From positions 1 to 13,159 of the forward strand of contig CAYSAA010000054.1 in NCBI GenBank assembly GCA_964428905.1: a stretch of DNA of 13,159 nt, given 5' to 3'. Source of the DNA: CAYSAA01 sp964428905 (lineage in GTDB: Bacteria; Atribacterota; Phoenicimicrobiia; Phoenicimicrobiales; Stramentimicrobiaceae). The translations under genes and the position numbers were made by a program. Of the stretch, positions 7,440 to 13,159 are shown piece after piece; the stretch's first letter is position 1; each line of letters opens with the position of its first letter. A model generated the notes under the pieces. That model had not been told where the DNA came from. It did no database searches and saw only the letters and a list, made by a program, of their open reading frames with translations.

Positions 7440-8381
7440 ATGATTACAACTGTAACTCTTAATCCGGCTATTGATATCACACTGGAAATGAATCAGCTTG
7501 AGATGAACCAATATAATTTGGTAGATAAAGTTTCCAGAATTCCTGGCGGGAAAGGCATTAATGTATCAAAAGCGGTAAGAGCTTATGGTCTTGACACTAT
7601 GGCATTGGGTTTCCTGGGTGGTCATGCTGGCCATTTCATTGCTGATCAACTTAGAGAAAATGGAATTACAACTAATTTCTGGCATATAGAGGAAGAAACC
7701 AGAACCAATATAATTATTATCGAGTCTCATAATCGAACACATACTCTGTTGAGTGATCCCGGACCAAAAATAACAACACAGGATCTGGAACGGTTCAAAT
7801 CGATATTTTCCAGGGTTATGTCCCAGAGTAGGATTGTGGTACTTTCAGGAAGTCTTCCCAGCGATATCCCGCATGATATTTATTATCAGCTAATTGAATT
7901 GGCACATAAAAAAAATGTACTGACCGTCCTGGATGCCTCGGGTGTTCCTTTCGAAAAAGGTTTGGAAGCAAAGCCACTGTTAGCAAAACCGGATCTGAGA
8001 GCATCAACTAATCGAGTTTTCAACAGTACGGTGGATTGCCAGGAAACAGCAATCAGGGTTGCACATGAGATTGTTAGACGGGGGATTAAAATTGCAGTAA
8101 TATCCTATCAGGACACCAAGGATATTATTGCTACTTCTGAACAGGTATGGTTAGCTGAGAGTGTTGGCAAGGAGGTTGTTAATATCATCGGAACTGCCGA
8201 GGCTATCATTGCTGGTTTTTCCATCAAGCTTATAGAAGGGGAGAAAGCAGATATGGAAGATATGATTCAATTCGCCATGGCCTGTGGATTGGCCAGTGCA
8301 ATAACAGAGGAAGAAGAATTTCATACCAAAGAAGATATTATTCGATGTCTATCCAGTATTAAGGTGACCAAACTGAAATAA
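7440..8381 (+). CDS. PfkB/1-phosphofructokinase family protein with altered catalytic motifs
   Basis: Ribokinase-fold protein of the FruK/LacC group, 313 residues, the normal length. The sugar-phosphate half is conserved: TLNPAID (6-12), the GGKGINVSKA signature (36-45), GFLGG (57-61), TRTN (87-90), GSLP (137-140) and LDASG (164-168). The nucleotide and catalytic half is not. The usual KPN..E reads KPDLRAS (183-189), the SxGxxGA segment reads SYQDTKDII (222-230), and the GAGDS anion hole and catalytic base reads GTAEA (251-255), so the essential Asp is Glu254 and both nearby glycines are changed. Flanking residues (VN before, IAGF after) align without a gap, so this is not a frameshift. It may be a poor kinase, or a pseudokinase that still binds a phosphosugar. 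AGGAAAGGA at 7425-7433 supports the start. It leads the operon and is 18 bases from the CBS gene. Confidence 0.85.
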   Translation: MITTVTLNPAIDITLEMNQLEMNQYNLVDKVSRIPGGKGINVSKAVRAYGLDTMALGFLGGHAGHFIADQLRENGITTNFWHIEEETRTNIIIIESHNRTHTLLSDPGPKITTQDLERFKSIFSRVMSQSRIVVLSGSLPSDIPHDIYYQLIELAHKKNVLTVLDASGVPFEKGLEAKPLLAKPDLRASTNRVFNSTVDCQETAIRVAHEIVRRGIKIAVISYQDTKDIIATSEQVWLAESVGKEVVNIIGTAEAIIAGFSIKLIEGEKADMEDMIQFAMACGLASAITEEEEFHTKEDIIRCLSSIKVTKLK

Positions 8382-8399
8382 GGGAGGAGGGTAAAACTG

Positions 8400-8873
8400 G
8401 TGAATATAAAAGATATTATGTTCAGGAATACCACAAGCGTCTTACCAGATTGTTATTTAGAAGAAGTGATTCATATTATGGCTGTACATCGTATTAATGG
8501 AGTAACTGTGGTAGATGAGGAACAAAGAGTTATCGGTTTTATTTCTAATCATGATATCATAAAAGCATTGTTACCGAATTATTTAGGTATTATAAGCAGT
8601 AATTCATTTATAACCGAGTTTATCCAGCTTTCTAAAAAACTAAAGGAATATGCTTATCACAAAGTGGAAGAATTTATGAATAGAGAGATTATTACCATTA
8701 GCGAGGAAGATAACGAAGTTATGGCTGCTGATCTATTGATTCGTAATAAAATACATCATTTACCCGTAGTACGTAATAATTATTTGGTAGGAATAGTTAC
8801 CATGAGAGATCTACTAAAGGCAATGATCGAAAAAGAAGAAAATGAACAAAATGAACAAGAAGAGGTACCATGA
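8400..8873 (+). CDS. Two-CBS-domain protein
   Basis: A 157-residue stand-alone Bateman module. The first CBS domain spans about 1-57 (MNIKDIMFRNTTSVLP ... VIGFISNHDIIKAL) and the second about 87-143 (VEEFMNREIITISEED ... LVGIVTMRDLLKAM), joined by a linker at 60-86. Paired CBS domains usually bind adenine nucleotides, S-adenosylmethionine or similar ligands and act as energy or metabolite sensors; the ligand cannot be read from this sequence. The tail (144-157) is acidic, EKEENEQNEQEEVP, encoded partly by a direct repeat of AATGAACAA. Translation starts at GTG 8400, chosen because a strong GGAGGAGGG (8383-8391) lies 8 bases upstream; ATG 8418 is a less likely alternative. Its stop overlaps the tmk start (ATGA), which indicates coupling. 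No catalytic domain is attached. Confidence 0.9.
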   Translation: MNIKDIMFRNTTSVLPDCYLEEVIHIMAVHRINGVTVVDEEQRVIGFISNHDIIKALLPNYLGIISSNSFITEFIQLSKKLKEYAYHKVEEFMNREIITISEEDNEVMAADLLIRNKIHHLPVVRNNYLVGIVTMRDLLKAMIEKEENEQNEQEEVP

Positions 8874-9586
8874 GTAAAGGTTACTTTATATCGTTGGAAG
8901 GATTTGAAGGTTCCGGAAAGACAACGGTTGCCCGGAAACTGTATCATATCATCTTGAAGAATGGCTTTAACACTATATTGACCAAAGAGCCAGGCGGTAC
9001 GTTGGCCGGTGATAAAATTAGGGAAATATTACTGGAAAGAGAAAGTGAAGGATTAGGATATAAGGCTGAATTATTATTATTTGCTGCTTCAAGATCCGAA
9101 AATGTAAGAGTTAACATTTATCCTGCACTGGAGAAAGGGTTTATTGTCATTAGTGACCGGTATTTTGATTCTACGACCGTTTATCAGGGGTTTGGTCGTG
9201 GGATTGATAGGAAAGTCATTGCCTATCTGAATCATTTTGCAGTGGAAGATGTGATACCTGATGTTACTTTCTTTTTAGATGTTGACACTGAAATAGGTTT
9301 GCAGCGTTCAACAGATTTCAACAAAGGAAAAGAAATGCGTTTTGAAGATGAATTTATTCAAAAGAAACAGATCGAAGGCAAATTATTTTTAGATAGAATT
9401 AGAGATGGTTATTATCAGATTGCCAGGAAAAATAATGAACGGATTCAGGTTATTAATGCCAACCGAGATATTTATTTGGTGGTAGATGATATCATTAAGA
9501 TATTAAACCAAAGATTATCCCAAAAGTTTAACAAAGATATATTCTTGAAAAGCCGGACAAACACCGGAAAACCGGAAACGGATTAA
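8870..9586 (+). CDS. tmk: Thymidylate kinase
   Basis: Phosphorylates dTMP to dTDP with ATP, an essential step of dTTP synthesis. The 238-residue protein has the P-loop GFEGSGKT (11-18), KEPGGT (39-44), the LLLFAASRSENV segment (68-79) and the DRYFDSTTVYQG motif (96-107). The lid region with RFEDE follows near 165-170. It is longer than the typical 205-215 residues because of a polar C-terminal tail (about 215-238, ending RTNTGKPETD) encoded over three close CCGGA repeats at 9553-9576. The ATG overlaps the CBS stop by 4 bases, and AAGAGG at 8860-8865 is the likely ribosome-binding site. In Firmicutes tmk sits in the same cluster with holB and ricT. Confidence 0.95.
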   Translation: MSKGYFISLEGFEGSGKTTVARKLYHIILKNGFNTILTKEPGGTLAGDKIREILLERESEGLGYKAELLLFAASRSENVRVNIYPALEKGFIVISDRYFDSTTVYQGFGRGIDRKVIAYLNHFAVEDVIPDVTFFLDVDTEIGLQRSTDFNKGKEMRFEDEFIQKKQIEGKLFLDRIRDGYYQIARKNNERIQVINANRDIYLVVDDIIKILNQRLSQKFNKDIFLKSRTNTGKPETD

Positions 9587-9611
9587 TAAACAAGAGATTT
9601 TTATAGATAAT

Positions 9612-10610
9612 ATGATTGATTTTAAACAAATAATTGGGCATGAAAAGCCTATTCAAATACTAAAAAACAGAATAAAGTTTAACAGAATTGGTCATTCCTA
9701 TCTTTTTAGCGGCAAAGGAGGAATTGGTAAAAAGTTAATTGCTATTGCCTTTAGTAAGGCTATTAATTGCATAAACTTGTCTCAAGAACAAGATTCCTGT
9801 AATCACTGTTCGTCCTGCTTGAAGATTGAAAAAAATATCAGTCCTGATTTTAGGATAATTTCTTCTGAAGGTTCAGGTTTAACTATCAAGATTGACCAGA
9901 TCAGAGAACTAAAACGGAATATCTATCTTAAACCTCTGGAAAATCGGAAGAAGTTATATATTATTGATAATGCTGACAGAATGACTACTGAAGCCTCCAA
10001 TGCATTATTGAAAATCCTGGAAGAACCCCCGGAATTTGCCATTCTGATTTTAATCACATCTTTCCCTGAAGCCATTTTACCAACCATTCTATCTCGTTGT
10101 TGTCGGTTATCGTTTAAACCACTAAAAATTGAACAACAAAGAGAAATAGTAACAAGATATTTAACATTAGCAAAAGATGAGTTGGAAAATATTATTAGAC
10201 TATCTTCTGGAAGCCCAGGAAAAGCTTTGAGTATAGCAGGTAACCAACAGAAGATGGCACTAAAAAATCGATTCCTTGATTCAATGGTCAAGATTAGACC
10301 TGAAGAATTGATTGATTGTATTTTTTATCCCGATAAGGCATTTCCTGATATTAAAGATTATTTACAAGAGTATTTAGAAATGATGATATTGTGGTTTCGT
10401 GATATTCTTTTTCTAAAAATGGGTATGGATATTAATCAACTTTTTTTTCAGGAACAAATCAATACCATCCGGGAATATGCATATCAATATACCGAAAAAA
10501 GAATAATATTTATCTTAGAATATTTAGTAAGCATTCCAGAAGAGCTCGAGAAGCATATTAGTCCGAACACTCTTTTGGAAAATATTTTTATCCAATTAGG
10601 TGATAAATGA
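9612..10610 (+). CDS. holB: DNA polymerase III subunit delta'
   Basis: Clamp-loader subunit delta', a AAA+ protein that helps open and load the sliding clamp. The 332-residue protein starts with the DFKQIIGHEKPIQIL N-terminus common to DnaX/HolB proteins and has SGKGGIGKK (33-41) at the P-loop position. A zinc module carries C53, C63, C66 and C69. IIDNADRMTTEASNALLKIL (117-136) covers the Walker B and sensor area, followed by EEPPE and the SRC motif (161-163) near the arginine-finger position. DnaX is the main alternative, but it is longer and would not sit between tmk and ricT. The gene starts 25 bases after tmk with only a weak ribosome-binding site, and ends overlapping ricT by 4 bases. 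Confidence 0.93.
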   Translation: MIDFKQIIGHEKPIQILKNRIKFNRIGHSYLFSGKGGIGKKLIAIAFSKAINCINLSQEQDSCNHCSSCLKIEKNISPDFRIISSEGSGLTIKIDQIRELKRNIYLKPLENRKKLYIIDNADRMTTEASNALLKILEEPPEFAILILITSFPEAILPTILSRCCRLSFKPLKIEQQREIVTRYLTLAKDELENIIRLSSGSPGKALSIAGNQQKMALKNRFLDSMVKIRPEELIDCIFYPDKAFPDIKDYLQEYLEMMILWFRDILFLKMGMDINQLFFQEQINTIREYAYQYTEKRIIFILEYLVSIPEELEKHISPNTLLENIFIQLGDK

Positions 10611-11533
10611 TGCCAAAAATTATAGGTATTCAGTTTCGTAGTTCCAGTTTTATATATTATTTTAAAAATGGTAAATACACCTTGGATGTTGGAGACCTAT
10701 GTGTGGTAAAAACTTCTCTGGGTCTGGACATTGGAAAGGTTATGGTACCGGTTCAATATATTAAACCTGAAGAGCTGGAAGCCCCATTAAAAAAAATTGT
10801 TCGAAAAGTCACCAAGAATGATTTTGAAAAATGGAAGGATATACAGGTTGACGAACATGAAGCCTGTGATATCTGTCATGAAAAAATCAGAAAATATCAA
10901 CTGGATATGCATCTAATCAGATGTAAATACTTGTTTGACAAAAGCCGCCTGATTTTTTACTTTTATGCTGATAACCGTGTTGATTTCAGGGACTTAGTAA
11001 AAGAATTGGCTTCTATTTTTAAAACAAAAATTGAGTTAAAACAGGTCGGAGTTAGGGATAAGGCAAAAATGGTAGGGGGTCTTGGCATCTGTGGAAGGCC
11101 GTTATGCTGTTCATCTTTTATGACCGAGTTTAAACCCGTCCCTATTAATGTTGCCAAAATGCAAAGTGTTGCTTTGAACCTATCTAAGGTATCAGGGGCC
11201 TGCGGAAGACTAAAGTGCTGTCTTAATTTTGAATCACAGTTTTATAAAGAGGAAATAAAGAAATATCCTAAAATTGGTAGTCACATCAAAACCAAAGAAG
11301 GCAAAGAAGGTAAAGTTATTGAAGTTAATATTCTGAGCCGCTATATTGTCATTGAAACTATTGAGAATGAAGATAACGAACATATTAGAAATAGAGTTAA
11401 AATTCCCATTGAAGAATGGCAGAATAATCACAGCGAGATAAATAGAGAAAAGGATCATGCAGAAAATAGGTCTTCGACCAGGAGAAAAAATCAATTCCCT
11501 GGAGAAAAATCAGCTAAAAATCATTCAAGATAA
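10607..11533 (+). CDS. ricT: PSP1-domain protein RicT (YaaT)
   Basis: Member of the PSP1 family. In B. subtilis RicT forms an iron-sulfur-containing complex with RicA and RicF that promotes RNase Y-dependent RNA processing and affects sporulation and biofilm regulation. The 308-residue protein has the hallmark cysteine motifs CGRPLCC (162-168) and CGRLKCC (199-205), plus an extra C87-x2-C90 pair and C106. IELKQVGVRDKAKMVGGLG (142-160) is the family core, and a KOW-like segment (KIGSHIKTKEGKEGKVIEV) follows at 222-240. The C-terminus from about 275 is charged, low in conservation, and overlaps trmN6 by 77 bases. ATG 10607 overlaps the holB stop; ATG 10610, giving MPKIIG, fits AGGTGA (10598-10603) better and may be the true start. 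Confidence 0.92.
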   Translation: MMPKIIGIQFRSSSFIYYFKNGKYTLDVGDLCVVKTSLGLDIGKVMVPVQYIKPEELEAPLKKIVRKVTKNDFEKWKDIQVDEHEACDICHEKIRKYQLDMHLIRCKYLFDKSRLIFYFYADNRVDFRDLVKELASIFKTKIELKQVGVRDKAKMVGGLGICGRPLCCSSFMTEFKPVPINVAKMQSVALNLSKVSGACGRLKCCLNFESQFYKEEIKKYPKIGSHIKTKEGKEGKVIEVNILSRYIVIETIENEDNEHIRNRVKIPIEEWQNNHSEINREKDHAENRSSTRRKNQFPGEKSAKNHSR

Positions 11534-12152
11534 GAATAGCTATTGTTTTTCATTGGATTCAATACTATTGTCAAAGTTTGTTAAGGTGAAGAATCGTGAA
11601 AAGATAATAGATCTGGGAACAGGGTGCGGTATTATTCCCCTGATGATTTATAAACCGTCTCTAAACAATATTATTTATGCTGTAGAAATACAGGAAAACA
11701 TGGCGAATACAGCAAAACGAAACATATCTCTAAACAAACTAAATGATAAAATTCATATAATTCAGGATGATATGAAAAATTTATATGGTCGATTTCAGGG
11801 TGAATCCTTTGATGTGATAACTGCAAATCCTCCCTATATCCCTCTTGGCAAGGGGAAACCAAGTATAAAAAATGAACAGCTGCTGGCGAGGCACGAGATT
11901 AATGTAAACATGGATGGTTTGGTATCAATTTGCAGTTATTTGTTGAAAAAGAGAGGTCGTTTTTACCTGATACATCGGGCTGACAGCTTGGTTCCGATCA
12001 TTATGATGCTAAAAAAATATCATCTGGAACCAAAAATATTACAATTTGTGTATACCAGGAAAAATCATGGTGCAAAAAGATTTCTTATCGAGGCAAGAAA
12101 AGAGGGAGGAACAGAATTAAAAGTTTTAGTTCCTTTAATTTTAAATCGATAG
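11457..12152 (+). CDS. trmN6: tRNA1(Val) A37 N6-methyltransferase-type enzyme (TrmN6/YabB)
   Basis: SAM-dependent methyltransferase expected to methylate N6 of adenosine 37 in tRNA-Val. The 231-residue protein starts with a short segment (EKINSLEKNQLKIIQ ... FSLDSILLSKF, 10-41) characteristic of YabB proteins, then SAM motif I IIDLGTGCGIIPL (50-62), an acidic residue in AVEIQE (75-80), the NPPY catalytic motif at 124-127 and ARHE at 144-147. The conserved N-terminal segment begins close to ATG 11457, so the 77-base overlap with ricT, in the +1 frame relative to it, looks real. AAAGGA at 11448-11453 is close to the start. In Firmicutes yabA often lies between ricT and this gene, and rsmI follows; neither is here. 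Specific tRNA target is by homology only. Confidence 0.88.
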   Translation: MQKIGLRPGEKINSLEKNQLKIIQDKNSYCFSLDSILLSKFVKVKNREKIIDLGTGCGIIPLMIYKPSLNNIIYAVEIQENMANTAKRNISLNKLNDKIHIIQDDMKNLYGRFQGESFDVITANPPYIPLGKGKPSIKNEQLLARHEINVNMDGLVSICSYLLKKRGRFYLIHRADSLVPIIMMLKKYHLEPKILQFVYTRKNHGAKRFLIEARKEGGTELKVLVPLILNR

Positions 12153-12160
12153 CATAAAAA

Positions 12161-12192
12161 ATACAGTATCGAGTAGGTAGTAGGTAGTCCAA
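12161..12192 (+). repeat. Repeat unit A, copy 1
   Basis: ATACAGTATCGAGTAGGTAG followed by a second TAGGTAG and GTCCAA. It starts 9 bases after the trmN6 stop. The next word, ATACAGTA at 12193-12200, restarts the unit and then diverges into the 18-base word shared with 5047-5064. Confidence 0.85.
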
Positions 12193-12204
12193 ATACAGTA
12201 TTGT

Positions 12205-12222
12205 GTCGTGTGTATTGCGTAT
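12205..12222 (+). repeat. Dispersed repeat word, second copy
   Basis: GTCGTGTGTATTGCGTAT, identical to 5047-5064 about 7.2 kb upstream in the same orientation. It sits between copies 1 and 2 of repeat unit A. Confidence 0.85.
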
Positions 12223-12278
12223 CGCGTCCAATACAAGATAATACAACAATAAATGCATCTAAAAAGTATCGAGTTTAC

Positions 12279-12359
12279 ATACAGTATCGAGTAGGTAGTA
12301 TATAGTATGTAGTCCAAGAGAAAAACAAGAAGAAAAGACAGTATACCGTATAACGTGAA
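12279..12359 (+). repeat. Repeat unit A, long copy 2
   Basis: Begins ATACAGTATCGAGTAGGTAG, has an inserted TATATAGTATGTAG-like stretch, then GTCCAAGA, an A/G-rich run and GTATAACGTGAA-type end. It matches copy 3 over most of its length with a few substitutions and an internal length difference of about 14 bases. Confidence 0.85.
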
Positions 12360-12421
12360 ATAGTAATACCGGAGGCAAGCTACAAGATGCAACTTGAAAA
12401 ACCAGTTTTTTGAAAATTTCC

Positions 12422-12514
12422 TTCTCGCCCACAGAGGATATTGAATCATTTCCCTCTCCCCTCGGAGGGAGAGGGTCAGGGTGAGGGGGAGGAAATAAAT
12501 CATCCGAGCGAGAA
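12422..12514. repeat. Nested inverted repeat, REPIN- or MITE-like
   Basis: Successive complementary arms fold the segment on itself: TTCTCGC (12422-12428) with GCGAGAA (12508-12514), GGAT (12436-12439) with ATCC (12502-12505), ATTTCC (12448-12453) with GGAAAT (12491-12496), and, alternatively, a strong central stem CCCTCTCCC (12452-12460) with GGGAGAGGG (12467-12475). The core continues as GTCAGGGTGAGGGGGAGG. GC-rich CCCTC/GAGGG palindromes of this kind recur between genes in many bacterial genomes. It is much richer in G+C than its surroundings. No transposase is nearby, so any mobility would be in trans. Confidence 0.65.
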
Positions 12515-12561
12515 TAAGTATATGAGATTGCTTTGTCGCTTGACTCGGCACAATGGCTAAC

Positions 12562-12628
12562 ATACAGTATCGAGTAGGTAGTCCAAGACAAAAACAAGAA
12601 GAAGAAAAAGTATAACGTATAACGTGAA
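12562..12628 (+). repeat. Repeat unit A, long copy 3
   Basis: Begins ATACAGTATCGAGTAGGTAG, then GTCCAAGA, an A/G-rich run and TATAACGTATAACGTGAA. It is the direct repeat of 12279-12359; the two copies bracket the hairpin element at 12422-12514. Confidence 0.85.
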
Positions 12629-12667
12629 GAAAAGCAAATAAAAGGTGCAAGGTGTGAGTAAATATAA

Positions 12668-12698
12668 TTTACCAATTTACCAGTTGATCGGTTTACCA
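12668..12698 (+). repeat. TTTACCA microrepeats
   Basis: TTTACCA occurs at 12668-12674, 12676-12682 and 12692-12698, with a CAGTTGATCGG stretch between the last two. Related TAACCAATGAAT and TAACCAATTGAT words lie at 12951 and 12967. Confidence 0.75.
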
Positions 12699-12710
12699 AT
12701 TAAAAAAGAT

Positions 12711-12734
12711 AGTTTTCAGTTTACAGTTTTCAGT
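12711..12734 (+). repeat. AGTTTWC heptanucleotide tandem repeat
   Basis: AGTTTTC, AGTTTAC, AGTTTTC and a partial AGTT follow one another at a 7-base period. A related ACAGTTTACAGT lies at 12884-12895. A TATAAT follows directly at 12735-12740, but no convincing -35 element accompanies it. Confidence 0.75.
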
Positions 12735-12777
12735 TATAATACAAAAGATAAAAGAAAAATAAAGATATAAAGCAAAA

Positions 12778-12802
12778 TACAAGATGCAAGTTGCAAGTTA
12801 AG
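12778..12802 (+). repeat. TACAAGATGCAA repeat, second copy
   Basis: TACAAGATGCAAGTTGCAAG resembles 12381-12399 (TACAAGATGCAACTTGAAA), with 12 identical leading bases. The segment itself contains an internal GCAAGTT duplication. Confidence 0.7.
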
Positions 12803-12910
12803 AAATAAATACAAATATAAAGTTACAAGTTAAATACAAAATTCAAGAAAATAAAGGTATAAGATAAGAGGTAAGAAACAAAGACAGTTTACAGTGTATG
12901 TAACCATGAA

Positions 12911-12941
12911 GAACCAACTTCTAAGAAGGTGCTAATGGTTC
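12911..12941 (+). promoter_or_regulatory. Imperfect hairpin upstream of the mreD-like gene
   Basis: GAACCA (12911-12916) pairs with TGGTTC (12936-12941), and an inner CTTC/GAAG stem (12918-12921 with 12925-12928) caps it with a TAA loop. It ends 56 bases before the ATG. It lacks a T-tract, so it is not a standard terminator. Function is unknown. Confidence 0.3.
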
Positions 12942-12997
12942 ATTTATAATTAACCAATGAATAAAGTAACCAATTGATAGAAGGGGATAGTAATAGA

Positions 12998-13159
12998 ATG
13001 AAGTTATGGGCTAAGGCAGGAATTATGATTGTTGCATTATCGATAGAGTTACTTTTAGCGAATTTATTAGGAATCAATACTGTAAAACCTGACTTAATAC
13101 TCATTGTAGTTATCTGCCTGTCATTTATCTCTGGCCCTGAAGAAGGTGTAATGGCCGGA
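12998..13159 (+). CDS. Rod shape-determining protein MreD-like, 5' part only
   Basis: The first 54 codons of a gene that runs off the window. The product is very hydrophobic, with one likely membrane segment at about 7-25 and a second at about 32-46, joined by GINTVKPDL. The PDL-then-hydrophobic pattern and the following GPEEGVMAG (46-54) resemble MreD, a membrane partner of MreB and MreC in lateral wall synthesis. AAGGGG at 12981-12986 lies 11 bases before the ATG, a rather long spacing. mreB and mreC, which normally come directly before mreD, are not upstream here; repeat DNA is. With so little sequence another small membrane protein remains possible. Confidence 0.6.
   Translation, partial: MKLWAKAGIMIVALSIELLLANLLGINTVKPDLILIVVICLSFISGPEEGVMAG

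Larger units (their letters stand above)
12153..12997 (+). repeat. Non-coding region packed with short degenerate repeats
   Basis: About 850 bases with no credible gene. It is built from several repeat families: ATACAGTATCGAGTAGGTAG units (12161, 12279, 12562), TATAACGTATAACGTGAA-type units (about 12340-12359 and 12611-12628), TACAAGATGCAA words (12381, 12778), TTTACCA words (12668-12698), AGTTTWC heptads (12711-12734), TAACCAAT words (12951, 12967) and a large GC-rich hairpin (12422-12514). No terminator is evident after trmN6. Possible roles are repeat expansion, a decayed mobile-element site or structured RNA; nothing in the sequence decides among these. Confidence 0.8.

Noticed and set aside
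8182..8230. Frameshift as the cause of the missing GAGDS motif in the PfkB-family gene
   Set aside because: The flanking VN and IAGF residues align in the same frame without a gap, and the other frames do not give GAGD. The change is by substitution.
12141..12650. Minus-strand open frame of 169 codons, and an overlapping 146-codon one at 12259-12699
   Set aside because: Both read through the repeat units and the GC-rich hairpin. The products are low-complexity (TLTLSLRGE, HPDPLPPRGEG) with no ribosome-binding site or family resemblance.
12735..12740. TATAAT as a promoter for the mreD-like gene
   Set aside because: It lies about 260 bases upstream inside repeat DNA, and no fitting -35 hexamer is seen at the right spacing.
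12153..12997. CRISPR array
   Set aside because: Repeats are degenerate, of several unrelated families and irregularly spaced, with no constant-length spacers and no cas genes nearby.

Overview
The window is AT-rich bacterial chromosome, by eye a little over one third G+C (not counted). All sixteen recognised genes lie on the + strand. Gene order follows two blocks known from Firmicutes such as Bacillus subtilis: rpmE-tdk-prfA-prmC-...-ywlE-rpiB-...-upp (with wecB/mnaA next in some relatives), and tmk-...-holB-ricT-...-trmN6. Several genes usually present in those blocks are absent here: tsaC/ywlC and glyA from the first, and darA, yaaR, yabA and rsmI from the second. The translations look diverged from the Bacillus proteins as I know them. 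Together with the wordy intergenic repeats, this suggests a Firmicutes-like or candidate-phylum bacterium (for example Atribacterota). That placement is a guess, because no rRNA or taxonomic marker was compared.

Layout. Positions 28-1147 hold ribosomal protein L31 with a good terminator, then thymidine kinase. Positions 1411-5041 form a tight translation and nucleotide-salvage cluster: release factor 1, its glutamine methyltransferase PrmC, a low-molecular-weight phosphatase with the arginine-phosphatase signature, RpiB and uracil phosphoribosyltransferase. UDP-GlcNAc 2-epimerase follows at 5183-6352, after a gap carrying a dispersed repeat. A rhomboid protease stands alone at 6591-7280 with its own extended -10 promoter. 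A clear TTGATA-17-TATAAT promoter at 7326-7354 then heads a compact operon: PfkB-family protein, two-CBS-domain protein, thymidylate kinase, DNA polymerase III delta', RicT and TrmN6. In it, CBS/tmk and holB/ricT overlap by 4 bases and ricT/trmN6 by 77.

Positions 12153-12997 are about 850 bases without a credible gene. They are packed with short repeat families and a large hairpin element, and are followed by the truncated start of an MreD-like membrane protein that runs off the window.

The points most worth a second look are three. (1) The PfkB-family protein keeps its sugar-binding half but has lost the usual GAGDS catalytic and anion-hole motif (here GTAEA) and the KPN motif (here KPD), and it is co-transcribed with a CBS protein: possibly a sugar-phosphate sensor rather than a kinase. 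(2) The repeat-filled region downstream of trmN6 shares an exact 18-base word with the upp-wecB gap 7 kb away. (3) A roughly 93-base nested inverted repeat is flanked by two long direct repeats. I see no CRISPR array, tRNA, rRNA, transposase or phage gene.
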